Source: Rubellimicrobium aerolatum (GTDB lineage: Bacteria; Pseudomonadota; Alphaproteobacteria; Rhodobacterales; Rhodobacteraceae). From it: 64,000 bases of DNA. Location: positions 372,001-436,000 of the forward strand of contig NZ_JAGGJP010000002.1 of the NCBI RefSeq assembly GCF_017872975.1, read 5' to 3'. The stretch's first letter is position 1. Every line of letters starts with the position of its first letter. A program made the translations under genes and the position numbers. Positions 43,841-52,625 of the stretch are shown here, piece by piece. Under the pieces are notes generated by a model. That model ran no database searches. It saw only the letters and a program-made list of their open reading frames with translations, and had not been told where the DNA came from.

Positions 43841-44671
43841 ATGGATACAAGGACGCGAGCAGTGGACGAACGCCGAGGCCGACTCACCCGCGAGGGCATC
43901 CGCATCCACGAGCCGGGCGACTTCGCCGGGATGCACGCGGCGGGCCGCGTCGCCGCCGAGATCCTCGACGACATCGGCCCGCACGTCGTCCCCGGCCAGA
44001 CCACCGGCGAGATCGACCGACTCATCACCGAGATGGTGAAGGCGCGCGGCGCGACTTCGGCCACGATCGGCTACAAGGGCTACCAGCACGCCTCCTGCAT
44101 CAGCGTGAACCACGTCGTCTGCCACGGCATCCCCGGCGACAAGGTGCTAAAGGACGGCGACATCCTGAACATCGACGTGACCGTGATCCTCGACGGCTGG
44201 TATGGCGACACCTCGCGGATGTATGTCGCGGGCACGCCCAGCCGGAAGGCCGAGCGGCTGATCCAGGTCACCCACGACGCCCTGATGCGGGGGATCGAGG
44301 CCGCGCGGCCCGGCGCGACCTTCGGCGACATCGGCCACGCCATCCAGGCCTATGTCGAGGCGAACCGGATGTCGGTCGTCCGCGACTTCTGCGGCCACGG
44401 CCTCGGCCGCGTCTTCCACGCCCCGCCCAACGTCCTCCACTACGGCCGCCCCGGCACCGGCCCGCGCCTGGAGGAGGGGATGTTCTTCACCATCGAGCCC
44501 ATGGTGAACTTGGGGCGCCCCGAGACCAAGGTCCTCGCCGACGACTGGACCGCCGTCACCCGCGACAAGTCGCTGTCCGCGCAGTTCGAGCATTCGGTCG
44601 GCATCACCGCGACGGGGGTGGAGATCTTCACGCCCTCGCCGGGCGGGGTCTTCGTCCAGCCCCGGCGCTAG
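43841..44671 (+). CDS. map: Methionine aminopeptidase, type I
   Basis: A 276-residue metalloprotease that removes the initiator methionine from nascent proteins. Metal ligands and motifs are seen in YKGYQHASCISVNHVVCHGI, LNIDVTVILDGWYGDTSRMY, VVRDFCGHGLGRVFHAPPNV, MFFTIEPMVNLG and LSAQFEHSVGIT. The ATG at 43841 has no clear ribosome site; an in-frame GTG at 43862 has AAGGAC upstream and is a good alternative start, giving 269 residues. The frame open to 43631 is not coding. It stands alone between cinA and allA. Confidence 0.95.
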   Translation: MDTRTRAVDERRGRLTREGIRIHEPGDFAGMHAAGRVAAEILDDIGPHVVPGQTTGEIDRLITEMVKARGATSATIGYKGYQHASCISVNHVVCHGIPGDKVLKDGDILNIDVTVILDGWYGDTSRMYVAGTPSRKAERLIQVTHDALMRGIEAARPGATFGDIGHAIQAYVEANRMSVVRDFCGHGLGRVFHAPPNVLHYGRPGTGPRLEEGMFFTIEPMVNLGRPETKVLADDWTAVTRDKSLSAQFEHSVGITATGVEIFTPSPGGVFVQPRR

Positions 44672-45150
44672 GCCCGCACCATCGCCGGCTCGGGCAGCCA
44701 CCACTCCTCCAGGTTCGGCCCCTCCCCGATCCGGTCCACCACCGCGAACAGCCCCGGCGCGTGCAGCGGCGTCAGCACCCCGTGCCACGTCCCCCGGTGC
44801 AGGTTGATCCCCTGCCCCGGCGCGGTGAGGAAGGCGCGGACGCGGCCCGGCGTCGCGTCGCGTCCCTCGGCGACGATCACGAGGAACGGGTTCGGCGTCA
44901 TCGGCAGGAAGGCCTGCGAGCCCAGCGGATGCCGCTCCACCATCTCCAGCCGATAGGGCAGCGCCCTCGGCTGGGCGTCGAACAGGCTGATCCCGGCGCG
45001 GCCCCCGTCGAAGTCGAGCCGCGCCCGGTCGTGGAAGCGGCCGCAGAGGCCCTGGTTGATGATCCGGTCGGGCGGGCCTGCCGCCTCCAGCACGTCGCCG
45101 AAGGGGGCGAAGGCGTCGGGGGTCAGCGGTTCTGCGAGGGTGTCGGTCAT
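44668..45150 (-). CDS. allA: Ureidoglycolate lyase
   Basis: A 160-residue cupin-like enzyme: AEPLTPDAFAPFGDVLEAAG, the CGRFHDRARLDF region, FLPMTPNPFLVIVAEGRDAT and INLHRGTWHGVLTPLHAPG. It splits ureidoglycolate to glyoxylate and urea, the last step of the allantoate route. It lies 73 bases downstream of the ureidoglycine aminohydrolase gene in the same direction, with a 3'-end repeat element in between, and may be read on the same transcript at a lower level. Confidence 0.93.
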   Translation of the reverse strand: MTDTLAEPLTPDAFAPFGDVLEAAGPPDRIINQGLCGRFHDRARLDFDGGRAGISLFDAQPRALPYRLEMVERHPLGSQAFLPMTPNPFLVIVAEGRDATPGRVRAFLTAPGQGINLHRGTWHGVLTPLHAPGLFAVVDRIGEGPNLEEWWLPEPAMVRA

Positions 45151-45164
45151 GCGGGCACCGTCGA

Positions 45165-45222
45165 GGGGGGCTCTGCCCCCCGGCTTCGCCTCCCCCCGGG
45201 ATATTTGGAGCCAAAGAAGGCC
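45165..45222 (-). repeat. Rhodobacterales-type 3'-end repeat, copy 3
   Basis: A GGGGGGC-TCT-GCCCCCC hairpin (45165-45181) and the core GGGATATTTGGAGCCAAAG (45198-45216). It begins within a few bases of the stop codon of the ureidoglycine aminohydrolase gene and lies between two genes of the purine operon, so it may act as a partial terminator or mRNA 3' end. Confidence 0.75.
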
Positions 45223-45223
45223 A

Positions 45224-46033
45224 TCAGAGCGCCAGCGCCGGATGGCGGTTCACGTCCTTGTAGAGGAGATACCGGAACGGCCGGTCGCCCGTCGCCACGC
45301 AGGCCTGCGGGCAGAAGGCGCGCAGCCACATGAAGTCGCCCGGCCCGACCTCCACCCAGTCGGTGTTCAGGAGGTAGCGCGCCGTCCCCTCCAGAACGTA
45401 GAGCCCGTGCTCCATCACGTGCGTCTCGGCGAAGGGGATGCGGCCGCCGGGACGGAACGTCACGATGTTCACGTGCATGTCGTGGCGAAGGTCGTCGGGC
45501 TCCACGAAGCGCGTCGTGCCCCAGAGGTCGGTGTTCGGCATCCACCGCACCGGCTCGGCGCGGTCGGAGGTCACGACGACCGGGGGCATGGGCAGCCCCG
45601 GCGCCGGGACATACCGGCGGCGCACCCAATGAAAGCGCAGGAGCGAGGTGGCCCGCAGGCTCCAGCCGCAGGCGGGCGGCAGGAAGGCGTAGCTCCCGGC
45701 GCCCAGCTCATGCGTCTTCCCGCCGATCCGCAGGACGCCCGTCCCCTCGGCCACCAGGATCACCCCCTCGGCCCCGGCGTCGGGCTCGGGCGCGTCGCTG
45801 CCGCCGCCGGGCTGCACCTCCATGGCATATTGCGCGAAGGTCTCGGCCAGCCCCGATAGCGGTCGCGCGAGGACCCAGGCCCGCGTCCCCTCCCAGCCGG
45901 GGAAATGGCTGGTCACGATGTCGCGCTGCACCGACGCCGGGATGAAGGCGTAGGCCGTCGTGAGCACGGCGCGGTTGGCGGCAGGATCGCCGGACTGGTC
46001 CGGCAGGCCGCCGGGCGGGAAGGCGTAGCTCAT
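45224..46033 (-). CDS. allE: (S)-ureidoglycine aminohydrolase (bicupin)
   Basis: A 269-residue protein with two cupin folds. The first is around EGVILVAEGTGVLRIGGKTH; the second has FRPGGRIPFAETHVMEHGLY then VLEGTARYLLNTDWVEVGPG, where E, H, H and Q-type metal ligands are expected. The family releases ammonia from ureidoglycine to form ureidoglycolate. Database names sometimes call it bifunctional with allantoicase, but I see no separate allantoicase domain. The start overlaps the stop of the upstream fusion gene by four bases, which supports co-translation in the urate pathway. Confidence 0.88.
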   Translation of the reverse strand: MSYAFPPGGLPDQSGDPAANRAVLTTAYAFIPASVQRDIVTSHFPGWEGTRAWVLARPLSGLAETFAQYAMEVQPGGGSDAPEPDAGAEGVILVAEGTGVLRIGGKTHELGAGSYAFLPPACGWSLRATSLLRFHWVRRRYVPAPGLPMPPVVVTSDRAEPVRWMPNTDLWGTTRFVEPDDLRHDMHVNIVTFRPGGRIPFAETHVMEHGLYVLEGTARYLLNTDWVEVGPGDFMWLRAFCPQACVATGDRPFRYLLYKDVNRHPALAL

Positions 46034-47430
46034 GGCAGGATCGCTTTCAGGCGCAGCTCGGCGATGCGCTCGACCTGCCGCAGCGCCTCGGCCAGCTCGG
46101 TCGCGGGATCGGCCCCGACGCGCCGCTCGAAGGCCGACAGGATCGACGCCTTCGTGTGGTCGCGCACCGCGATGATGAAGGGAACGCCGAACCGCCCCAC
46201 ATAGGCCGCGTTCAGCTCGGTGAACCGCGCCCGCTCCGCGTCGGTCAGCGCGTCAAGCCCGGCGCTCGCCTGCTCGGCGGTGGACTCCGCCGTCAGCCGC
46301 CGCGCCGCCGCCAGCTTCCCGGCGAGGTCCGGGTGGGCGCGCAGCACGCCCAGCCGCTCCTCCGCCGTGGCCGTCCGCAGCACCCGCGCGAGCGCGCTGG
46401 CCAGCCCCGTGGCCGTGTCATGCGCCGCCCCCAGCTCCAGCTGCCATGCCCGTTCGGCCACCCAGGGCGAATGCTCCACGATCCCGCCGAACCGCTGGAC
46501 GAAGGCGTCGAGCGGCATCTCCGACGGCCGCTCCCGCCGCTGGTGCGGGTGATGCGCCGCCCAATGCGCCGCGATCTCGCCCCGCGTCGCGAACCACGCG
46601 CCGCCTTTCTGCCGCGCGTGGTCGAGGAACTGCTTCAGCCCGCTCGCCTTGCCCGGCCGCCCCACGAGCCGGCAATGCAGCCCCACCGACATCATCCGCC
46701 CGCCCTCGGCGTGGAGCGTGTCATAGGTGTCGCAAAGGTAGTCCCCGAAGTCCCGCCCCGTCACCCAGCCGGGCGACACCGCGAACCGCATGTCGTTGGC
46801 CTCCAGCGTATAGGGGATCACCAGTTGGTCGCGCGCCCCCACCTCGCGCCAATAGGGCAGGTCGTCGTCGTAGGTGTCGCTGATCCAGTCGAAGCGCCCC
46901 GTCTCGGCCGTCAGCCGCACGGTGTTCGCGCTGCACCGCCCCGTATACCACCCGCGCGGCGGCTCGCCGACCACCTCCGCATGGAGCCGGATCGCCTCGG
47001 CGATCTGCGCCCGCTCGACCTCCTCGGGCATATCCCGATGCTCGACCCATTTCAGCCCGTGCGAGGCGATCTCCCACCCGGCCTCCTTCATGGCCGCCAC
47101 CTGCGCGGGCGACCGCGCCAGCGCCGTCGCCACGCCGTAGACCGTCACCGGCTGCCCCCGCAGCATCCGGTGCAGCCGCCAGAACCCGGCCCGCGCGCCG
47201 TAATCGTAGATCGACTCCATGTTCCAGTGCCGCATCCCCGGCCACGGGCTTGCCCCCGCGATGTCGGACAGGAACGCCTCGGACGCGGCATCCCCGTGCA
47301 GCACCGAATTCTCGCCCCCCTCCTCGTAGTTCAGCACCAGCGACACGGCCACGCGCGCGCCGTGGGGCCAGTTCGCCTCGGGCGGGGCCTCGCCATGGCC
47401 AAGGGTGTCGCGGGGGTAGCGGTCGGGCAT
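46030..47430 (-). CDS. Allantoinase PuuE fused to OHCU decarboxylase UraD
   Basis: A 466-residue two-domain protein. Residues 1 to about 300 are a polysaccharide-deacetylase-type allantoinase (PuuE): NYEEGGENSVLHGDAASEAF, EIASHGLKWVEHRDMPEEVE, RGWYTGRCSANTVRLTAETG. Residues about 305-466 are a UraD domain: MPLDAFVQRFGGIVEHSPWV, VLRAHPDLAGKLAAARRLTA and VPFIIAVRDHTKASILSAFE. UraD converts OHCU to S-allantoin and PuuE opens allantoin to allantoate, so two successive steps lie on one chain. Divergent from uraH and puuD across a 95-base gap. Confidence 0.92.
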   Translation of the reverse strand: MPDRYPRDTLGHGEAPPEANWPHGARVAVSLVLNYEEGGENSVLHGDAASEAFLSDIAGASPWPGMRHWNMESIYDYGARAGFWRLHRMLRGQPVTVYGVATALARSPAQVAAMKEAGWEIASHGLKWVEHRDMPEEVERAQIAEAIRLHAEVVGEPPRGWYTGRCSANTVRLTAETGRFDWISDTYDDDLPYWREVGARDQLVIPYTLEANDMRFAVSPGWVTGRDFGDYLCDTYDTLHAEGGRMMSVGLHCRLVGRPGKASGLKQFLDHARQKGGAWFATRGEIAAHWAAHHPHQRRERPSEMPLDAFVQRFGGIVEHSPWVAERAWQLELGAAHDTATGLASALARVLRTATAEERLGVLRAHPDLAGKLAAARRLTAESTAEQASAGLDALTDAERARFTELNAAYVGRFGVPFIIAVRDHTKASILSAFERRVGADPATELAEALRQVERIAELRLKAILP

Positions 47431-47525
47431 CGGGCGTCTCCTGTTCGGCCGATTGGTAGGCCGGGGCGGCGGGCGCTTGCAACCCGGAGCGGACCGGCCG
47501 ACAAGGCGGAAAACGGGGACTCGCC

Positions 47526-47879
47526 ATGTCCGATGGATTTCTGACCACCCATGTTCTCGACACCGCGCGGGGCGGCCCGGCGGCGGGCCTGCGCATCACG
47601 CTCGACCGGCTGGACGGCAACACGCGACAGCGGCTGGCCGAGGCCGTCACCAACGCCGACGGCCGCACCGACGCGCCGATCCTGCCGCAGGGCCGCTTCG
47701 CCCCTGGCCTCTACGAACTGACCTTCCACGCCGGCGACTACCTGCGGACGACCGGCGCGGCGCTGACGGAGCCCCCGTTCCTCGACGCCATCCCCCTCCG
47801 CTTCGGGATGGAGGCCGGGCACTACCACGTCCCCCTCCTCCTGTCGCCCTTCGGCTATTCCACCTACCGGGGAAGCTGA
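47526..47879 (+). CDS. uraH: 5-hydroxyisourate hydrolase
   Basis: A 117-residue transthyretin-like enzyme: [20 protein letters not shown] at the N-terminus, [12 protein letters not shown], and the family C-terminal signature [18 protein letters not shown]. It hydrolyses 5-hydroxyisourate to OHCU, the step after urate hydroxylation. It reads into puuD (100 bases downstream) and is divergent from the PuuE-UraD fusion, so the urate pathway forms one divergent cluster. Length is typical. Confidence 0.95.
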   Translation: MSDGFLTTHVLDTARGGPAAGLRITLDRLDGNTRQRLAEAVTNADGRTDAPILPQGRFAPGLYELTFHAGDYLRTTGAALTEPPFLDAIPLRFGMEAGHYHVPLLLSPFGYSTYRGS

Positions 47880-47978
47880 GACCGCCCAAAATCCAGGCAT
47901 CGCCACCCCGCCGGGCGCCCTGCGCCTTCCGGTCCCCCGCCGCCCCGCCTATCCTGACACCCGCAAGGGGAGAACCGA

Positions 47979-49244
47979 ATGTACGACGCCGCCGTCCTGT
48001 GGCACTGGGCCGAGTTCGCCGTCCGCTGGCTCCACGTCATCACCGCCATCGCCTGGATCGGGTCGAGCTTCTACTTCATCGCCCTCGACCTCGGCCTCCA
48101 CCGCGACCGCAAGCTGTCCACCGGCGCGGACGGCGAGGAGTGGCAGGTCCATGGCGGCGGCTTCTACAACGTCCAGAAATACCTCGTGGCCCCCGCGCAG
48201 CTCCCGAACGACCTCGTGTGGTTCAAATGGGAAAGCTACTCGACGTGGCTCTCGGGCTTCACGCTCCTGATCCTCGTCTACTGGCTGGGGGGCGAACTCT
48301 ACCTCATCGACCCGCGCGTCCAAGCCTTCCCGCCCCTGCACCTGGGCCGGATCGAGATCCCCTCCGGCGTCCAGGCCGCCGCCCTGTCCGCCGCCTCCCT
48401 CGCCTTGGGCTGGGTGATCTACGACCGCCTCTGCCGCTCCCGCTTCGGGCAGGAGCCGGTGCGCCTCATGGTGGCGCTCTTCGGCGTCATCGTCGGGATG
48501 TCGCTGTTCTACACGAACGTCTTCTCGGGCCGCGCCGCGCTCCTCCACCTCGGCGCCTTCACCGCCACGATCATGTCGGGCAACGTGTTCTTCACGATCA
48601 TGCCCAACCAGCGGATCGTGGTCGCGGACCTCAAGGCGGGCCGCAAGCCCGACCCCAAGTATGGCAAGATCGCCAAGCAGCGCAGCACCCACAACAACTA
48701 CCTGACGCTGCCGGTCATCTTCCTGATGCTGTCGAACCACTACCCGCTGGCCTTCGCGGGCGCGAACACCTGGGCCATCGCGTCGCTCGTGTTCCTGATG
48801 GGCGTCACCATCCGCCACTGGTTCAACACCACTCACGCCCGCCAAGGCCGCCCCCATTGGACCTGGGCCGCCACGGCCGTGATCTTCCTCCTGATCGTCT
48901 GGCTCGCCTCCCCCCGCGCCTTCGGCTACTCCGAGGCGCAGGAGGCCGAGGCCACGCTCCTCGCCCCCGGCGCCGACCGCTACGCACAGGCCTCCGACTT
49001 CGCCGAGGTCCATTCCATCGTCCGGGGCCGCTGCTCCATGTGCCACGCGGCCGAGCCCGCCTGGCCCGGCCTCCACTGGCCCCCCAAGGGCGTGATGCTG
49101 GAGACCGAGGCCCAGGTCGCCAACCGCGCCCGCGACATCTACCTCCAGTCCGGCGCCAGCCACGCCATGCCCCCCGGCAACCTCTCGGAGATCACCGAGG
49201 AGGAGCGCGCCGCGATCCGCGCCTGGTATCAGGGCGCGACCTGA
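47979..49244 (+). CDS. puuD: Membrane urate hydroxylase PuuD with cytochrome c domain
   Basis: A 421-residue protein. Eight or so membrane helices occupy the first 310 residues (VRWLHVITAIAWIGSSFYFI, GFTLLILVYWLGGELYLIDP, TAVIFLLIVWLASPRAFGYS). The C-terminal periplasmic part carries one haem motif CSMCH (Cys352, Cys355, His356). In Agrobacterium PuuD hydroxylates urate to 5-hydroxyisourate and links this to the respiratory chain instead of making hydrogen peroxide as soluble uricase does. It follows uraH and ends 16 bases inside the convergent YcaQ-like gene. Confidence 0.93.
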   Translation: MYDAAVLWHWAEFAVRWLHVITAIAWIGSSFYFIALDLGLHRDRKLSTGADGEEWQVHGGGFYNVQKYLVAPAQLPNDLVWFKWESYSTWLSGFTLLILVYWLGGELYLIDPRVQAFPPLHLGRIEIPSGVQAAALSAASLALGWVIYDRLCRSRFGQEPVRLMVALFGVIVGMSLFYTNVFSGRAALLHLGAFTATIMSGNVFFTIMPNQRIVVADLKAGRKPDPKYGKIAKQRSTHNNYLTLPVIFLMLSNHYPLAFAGANTWAIASLVFLMGVTIRHWFNTTHARQGRPHWTWAATAVIFLLIVWLASPRAFGYSEAQEAEATLLAPGADRYAQASDFAEVHSIVRGRCSMCHAAEPAWPGLHWPPKGVMLETEAQVANRARDIYLQSGASHAMPPGNLSEITEEERAAIRAWYQGAT

Positions 49245-50422
49245 GGCGGCCGCAGCCAGCCGGGCGCGCACTCCACCCGCCCGGCCCCCGCCAGCGCCGC
49301 CACCCGCTCCAGCTCCGCCAGCAGCCGGTCGGTGCGCCCCTTGCCCCAGCGCAGCCCCGGCTCGGGCCAGAGCGCCCGAAGGACCACCGCCCCGCCCATG
49401 GCCACCACCTCGGCCCGCCCCACGAGCCGCGTCCCTTCCAGCAGCGGGAACACGTAGTAGCCAAAGACCCGCCGGGACGCAGGCACGTAGATCTCGATCC
49501 GGTAGCGAAAGCCCCAAAGCCGCTCGGCCCGCGCCCGGTCGCGTAGGGCGGGGTCGAAGGGCGACAGGAGCCGGAGGCGGTCCGACGGCTCGGGCAGCGC
49601 GGCGGCCTCCTCCCGCACGCCCGGCCGGGCGAGGCTCCGGCGCAGCCGCCCGTCCGCGCCCTCGACGGCGACCTCCTCCACCTCGCCCCGCGCCAGCGCC
49701 CCGCGCGCCCAGGCCTGCGCCTCCTCCGGCGTCAGCAGGTCCCAGAACGCCGCCACCTCCCCCGGCGTGGCAAATCCCAGCCGGTCCAACGCCGCGCCGG
49801 CCGCCCAGCCCACCGTCTCCTCCAGATCGGGCCGCGCCGCGCGCACGGCCTCGGGCACCACGCGCTCGGTCAGGTCATAGGCCTTCTGGAAGCCCTGCCG
49901 GTGGCTCACCGACAGCTCCCCCACGCGCCACAGGTATTCCAGCGCGACCTTCCCCGGATGCCAGTTCCACCAGCCGGGCGGAACCCTCGGCCCCCGCGCC
50001 AGCTCGCCCGACAGCGTCGGGCCGTTGGCGGCGACATGGGCCAGCGTCCGGTCGATCTCGGCGCGGAACCCCGGCCCCTGCCAGGCGTCCCAGCGCGCAT
50101 CCAGCCGCGCGCGGTCCCGCTCGAAGCGGTGCCGCCAATGCGGCCAGAACGCCATGGGGATCACCGCCGCGTCGTGCGTCCAGTGCTCGAAGGCCCGCCG
50201 CCCGCGCACCTCGGCCCCCAGGTCGGCGGGCCGATGGGCCGGGCTGCGGCTCCACAGGATCAGGTCGTGGGCGCGGGCCAGCGTCAGCACCGAGTCCACC
50301 TGCACGAAGCCCAAGTCGTCGAGCAGCGCCCCCGTCCCCCGCCGGCGCGGGGCCCCAAGCAGCCCGTGCCGGTCGAGAAAAAGCCGCCGCGCGGCGGCGT
50401 TGGGCAGGATCGGCAACGCCAT
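49229..50422 (-). CDS. YcaQ/AlkZ-like winged-helix DNA glycosylase
   Basis: A 397-residue protein of the YcaQ (HTH_42) family. It shows [20 protein letters not shown] (the QVD catalytic motif of YcaQ), [40 protein letters not shown] and [20 protein letters not shown] with [12 protein letters not shown]. Family members unhook interstrand DNA crosslinks or remove bulky lesions. The start at 50422 lies 51 bases from the divergent smpB. It overlaps puuD tail to tail by 16 bases. Confidence 0.87.
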   Translation of the reverse strand: MALPILPNAAARRLFLDRHGLLGAPRRRGTGALLDDLGFVQVDSVLTLARAHDLILWSRSPAHRPADLGAEVRGRRAFEHWTHDAAVIPMAFWPHWRHRFERDRARLDARWDAWQGPGFRAEIDRTLAHVAANGPTLSGELARGPRVPPGWWNWHPGKVALEYLWRVGELSVSHRQGFQKAYDLTERVVPEAVRAARPDLEETVGWAAGAALDRLGFATPGEVAAFWDLLTPEEAQAWARGALARGEVEEVAVEGADGRLRRSLARPGVREEAAALPEPSDRLRLLSPFDPALRDRARAERLWGFRYRIEIYVPASRRVFGYYVFPLLEGTRLVGRAEVVAMGGAVVLRALWPEPGLRWGKGRTDRLLAELERVAALAGAGRVECAPGWLRPPQVAP

Positions 50423-50473
50423 GGGGGCCTCCTCGTGGACTTCCGGGCCCGGCGACCTTATGTCGGTCGGATC

Positions 50474-50947
50474 ATGGCCGACCAGAAGAACCCCAACCGC
50501 AAGCTCATCGCCGAGAACCGCCGCGCGCGGTACGACTACGCCATCGAGGACGACCTGGAGGCGGGGATCATCCTCATGGGCTCCGAGGTCAAGTCGCTCC
50601 GCACCGGCCAGTCGAACATCGCCGAAAGCTACGCGAGCGTCGAGAACGGCGAGCTCTGGCTCACCAACGCCTACATCGCCCCCTACGACCCCGCCAAGAC
50701 CTGGGGCCACGAGGAGCGCCGCCGCCGCAAGCTCCTCGTCAAGCGCAAGGAACTCGCCCGCCTCTGGTCCGCCACCGCGCGTGAAGGGATGACCATCGTC
50801 CCCCTGTCGATGTACTTCGACGACAAGGGCCGCGTGAAGCTCAAGCTCGGCATCGCCAAGGGCAAGAAGCTCCACGACAAGCGCGCCACCGAGGCCGAGC
50901 GCGACTGGAACCGCCAGAAGGGCCGGCTGCTGAAGCAGGGCTACTGA
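50474..50947 (+). CDS. smpB: SsrA-binding protein SmpB
   Basis: A 157-residue RNA-binding protein required for tmRNA-mediated ribosome rescue. Motifs: [58 protein letters not shown] and [20 protein letters not shown]. The ATG at 50474 is the usual N-terminus ([18 protein letters not shown]). The frame open upstream to 49901 is antisense to the YcaQ-like gene. The tmRNA gene itself is not in the window. Confidence 0.97.
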   Translation: MADQKNPNRKLIAENRRARYDYAIEDDLEAGIILMGSEVKSLRTGQSNIAESYASVENGELWLTNAYIAPYDPAKTWGHEERRRRKLLVKRKELARLWSATAREGMTIVPLSMYFDDKGRVKLKLGIAKGKKLHDKRATEAERDWNRQKGRLLKQGY

Positions 50948-51168
50948 CCGCCCCTCCGCGTCCGGAGGCGCGACGCGAAGGCACCCACCAGCCCCGCCCC
51001 CGGTGGGCGCGCGGAGCCGTCCCGCCGCCCGTCGGAAGCGCCGCCTCGCCGGAATTTACGCTGCGTCAGGGAACCAAGCGCCCGCTGCCACATTGAAAGC
51101 CTGCCGCCGCGCCTCCCGCGCCGGCTGCGGGCCGACCGGGCCACGATCAACCAACGCAGGGGAGCGGA

Positions 51169-51423
51169 ATGGGTTTCATCTGGACCATCGTCATCGGCTT
51201 CGTCGCCGGCATCATCGCCAAGCTGCTCACGCCGGGGCGCAACGAGCCCTCGGGCTTCATCCTGACCGCGATCCTCGGCATCGTCGGTGCCTTCGTGGCG
51301 ACGTGGCTCGGGCAGGCGCTGGGCTGGTATGCCCCCGGCGAGGGCGCGGGCCTGATCGGCTCGGTCGTCGGCGCCGTCATCGTCCTCCTGGTCTGGGGCG
51401 CGCTGCAACGCCGCCGCGCCTGA
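51169..51423 (+). CDS. GlsB/YeaQ/YmgE family membrane protein
   Basis: An 84-residue protein with three glycine-rich hydrophobic helices: GFIWTIVIGFVAGIIAKLLT, GFILTAILGIVGAFVATWLG and GAGLIGSVVGAVIVLLVWGA. This is the transglycosylase-associated protein family, often induced by stress, of unknown biochemical role. The RNA start region has AGGGGAGCGGA before the ATG. It stands about 220 bases after smpB. Confidence 0.9.
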   Translation: MGFIWTIVIGFVAGIIAKLLTPGRNEPSGFILTAILGIVGAFVATWLGQALGWYAPGEGAGLIGSVVGAVIVLLVWGALQRRRA

Positions 51424-51447
51424 TCCCGTCCCGCGCCTACCGCCCAG

Positions 51448-51501
51448 GCGGGGCCTGCGCCCCGCGCCCATCCCCCACGCGGGGCCGCGCCCCGCGCCCA
51501 T
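51448..51501. repeat. Tandem GC repeat
   Basis: Two near-identical units (51448-51471 and 51479-51501) of the form GCGGGGCC-GCGCCCCGCGCCCAT, with one extra T in the first. Each can fold as a GGGGC/GCCCC hairpin. They lie between the GlsB-like and YidB-like genes and may terminate the former. Confidence 0.55.
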
Positions 51502-51517
51502 TCCGAGGAGTTCATCC

Positions 51518-52123
51518 ATGGCACGCAGCGGCTTTCCCTCGATGACGGCCCTTCTGGGGCTTCTCGCCGTCGCAGGCTACCAGAACCGCGACAAGATCTC
51601 CGAGATGCTGAACAGTCGGGGCGGCGCAGGAGGCGGCACAGGCGGCGGCGGCCTGGGCGGGGCCATGGGCGGCGGCGACGGGATGGGCCGCCAGGCTGGC
51701 CTGGGCGGCGGCGCCGGCGGCCTGGGCGGGATGCTCGGCGGCCTCATGGGCGGCGGCGCGCAGGGCGGCGCCGGCGGCGGCGGCCTCGACCGCCTCCTCG
51801 GCGGCCTCATGGGCGGGGCCAGCGGCGCGGCGGGCGGCGCGGGCCTGGGCGGCCTCCTCGGCGGCGGCCTCCAGGAGATGAACGAGCGCTTCCGCCAGAC
51901 CGGACGGGGCCAGGTGATGGACTCCTGGGTGAACACCGGCCCCAACGAGCGCATCGAGCCCCACGACCTCGAGGCCGCCATCGGCCCCGAGACGCTGGAG
52001 GACCTCCAGGAGGCGACCGGCCTCTCGCGCGAGGAGCTGTTGTCCCGCCTCTCGCGTGAGCTTCCCGACGCCATCGACCAATACACTCCCGACGGCCGCC
52101 TTCCCGACCGGGACCTGTCCTGA
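51518..52123 (+). CDS. YidB family protein with glycine-rich linker
   Basis: A 201-residue protein. The N-terminal MTALLGLLAVAGYQNRDKIS and the C-terminal domain (GQVMDSWVNTGPNERIEPHD then LEAAIGPETLEDLQEATGLS) match the YidB/DUF937 family. Residues about 35-120 are nearly pure glycine with Leu, Met and Ala (GGGLGG, GGMLGG, GGLMGG repeats). The family is of unknown function. ATG at 51518 follows GAGGAG. Whether the long linker is normal for the genus cannot be decided here. Confidence 0.82.
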   Translation: MARSGFPSMTALLGLLAVAGYQNRDKISEMLNSRGGAGGGTGGGGLGGAMGGGDGMGRQAGLGGGAGGLGGMLGGLMGGGAQGGAGGGGLDRLLGGLMGGASGAAGGAGLGGLLGGGLQEMNERFRQTGRGQVMDSWVNTGPNERIEPHDLEAAIGPETLEDLQEATGLSREELLSRLSRELPDAIDQYTPDGRLPDRDLS

Positions 52124-52625
52124 CCGGACGAGGGCGGACCGCCACGATCTCCGCCCCCTCCCCACCAAGGACATGAACGCGGCGGGTGATCCGCGTGGGA
52201 TGCGCGTCAGCGCACCATCCTCGCCCGCCCCCACCCGCTGCGCCGAACCGCATCCTGCGCCCTGCCCCCTCATCCCATAGGGGCGTGCGTCCAGCCTTCA
52301 TGGAGTGCAGGGTCCTCGCCCCGCAGGGAGCGCGGTTCTTCGCGTCCCGCGAAGGTTCACGCACCGCCCTCCCCTCGCGATCGACGAGGGCGCGTGAACC
52401 CCGTCCCCGCCGGGACCCACGCCCCCTGCGGCCTGCTCCGCCCGGCCCCCCGCCTCACAACGCGAGCCCTCCCGCCGCGCGGGTCCAGGGCCCCCCTCCC
52501 CGCGCGCCGCTCCCCCATCCGACTCCACCGATCCTCCTTGATGCCGCCTCACTTCCGCCACGATCCGGGACGCCTGTCCCGCGCGATCCCGCCCCTCGGG
52601 ACCGCCGCCATCGAGGATTCGCCCC
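52124..52625. other. Gene-free region with repeat copies
   Basis: About 500 bases without a credible gene. It contains a GTGGGATGCGCG...GCGCACCATCC imperfect palindrome (52195-52220) and one copy of a 30-base repeat (52338-52367) found again at 53355-53384. The open frames crossing it are proline-rich artefacts. Confidence 0.5.
52338..52367. repeat. 30-base repeat flanking the VPLPA-CTERM gene, copy 1
   Basis: CTTCGCGTCCCGCGAAGGTT followed by CACGCACCGC; identical over 30 bases to 53355-53384 in the same orientation. The first part folds as CTTCGCG-TCC-CGCGAAG. Confidence 0.75.
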
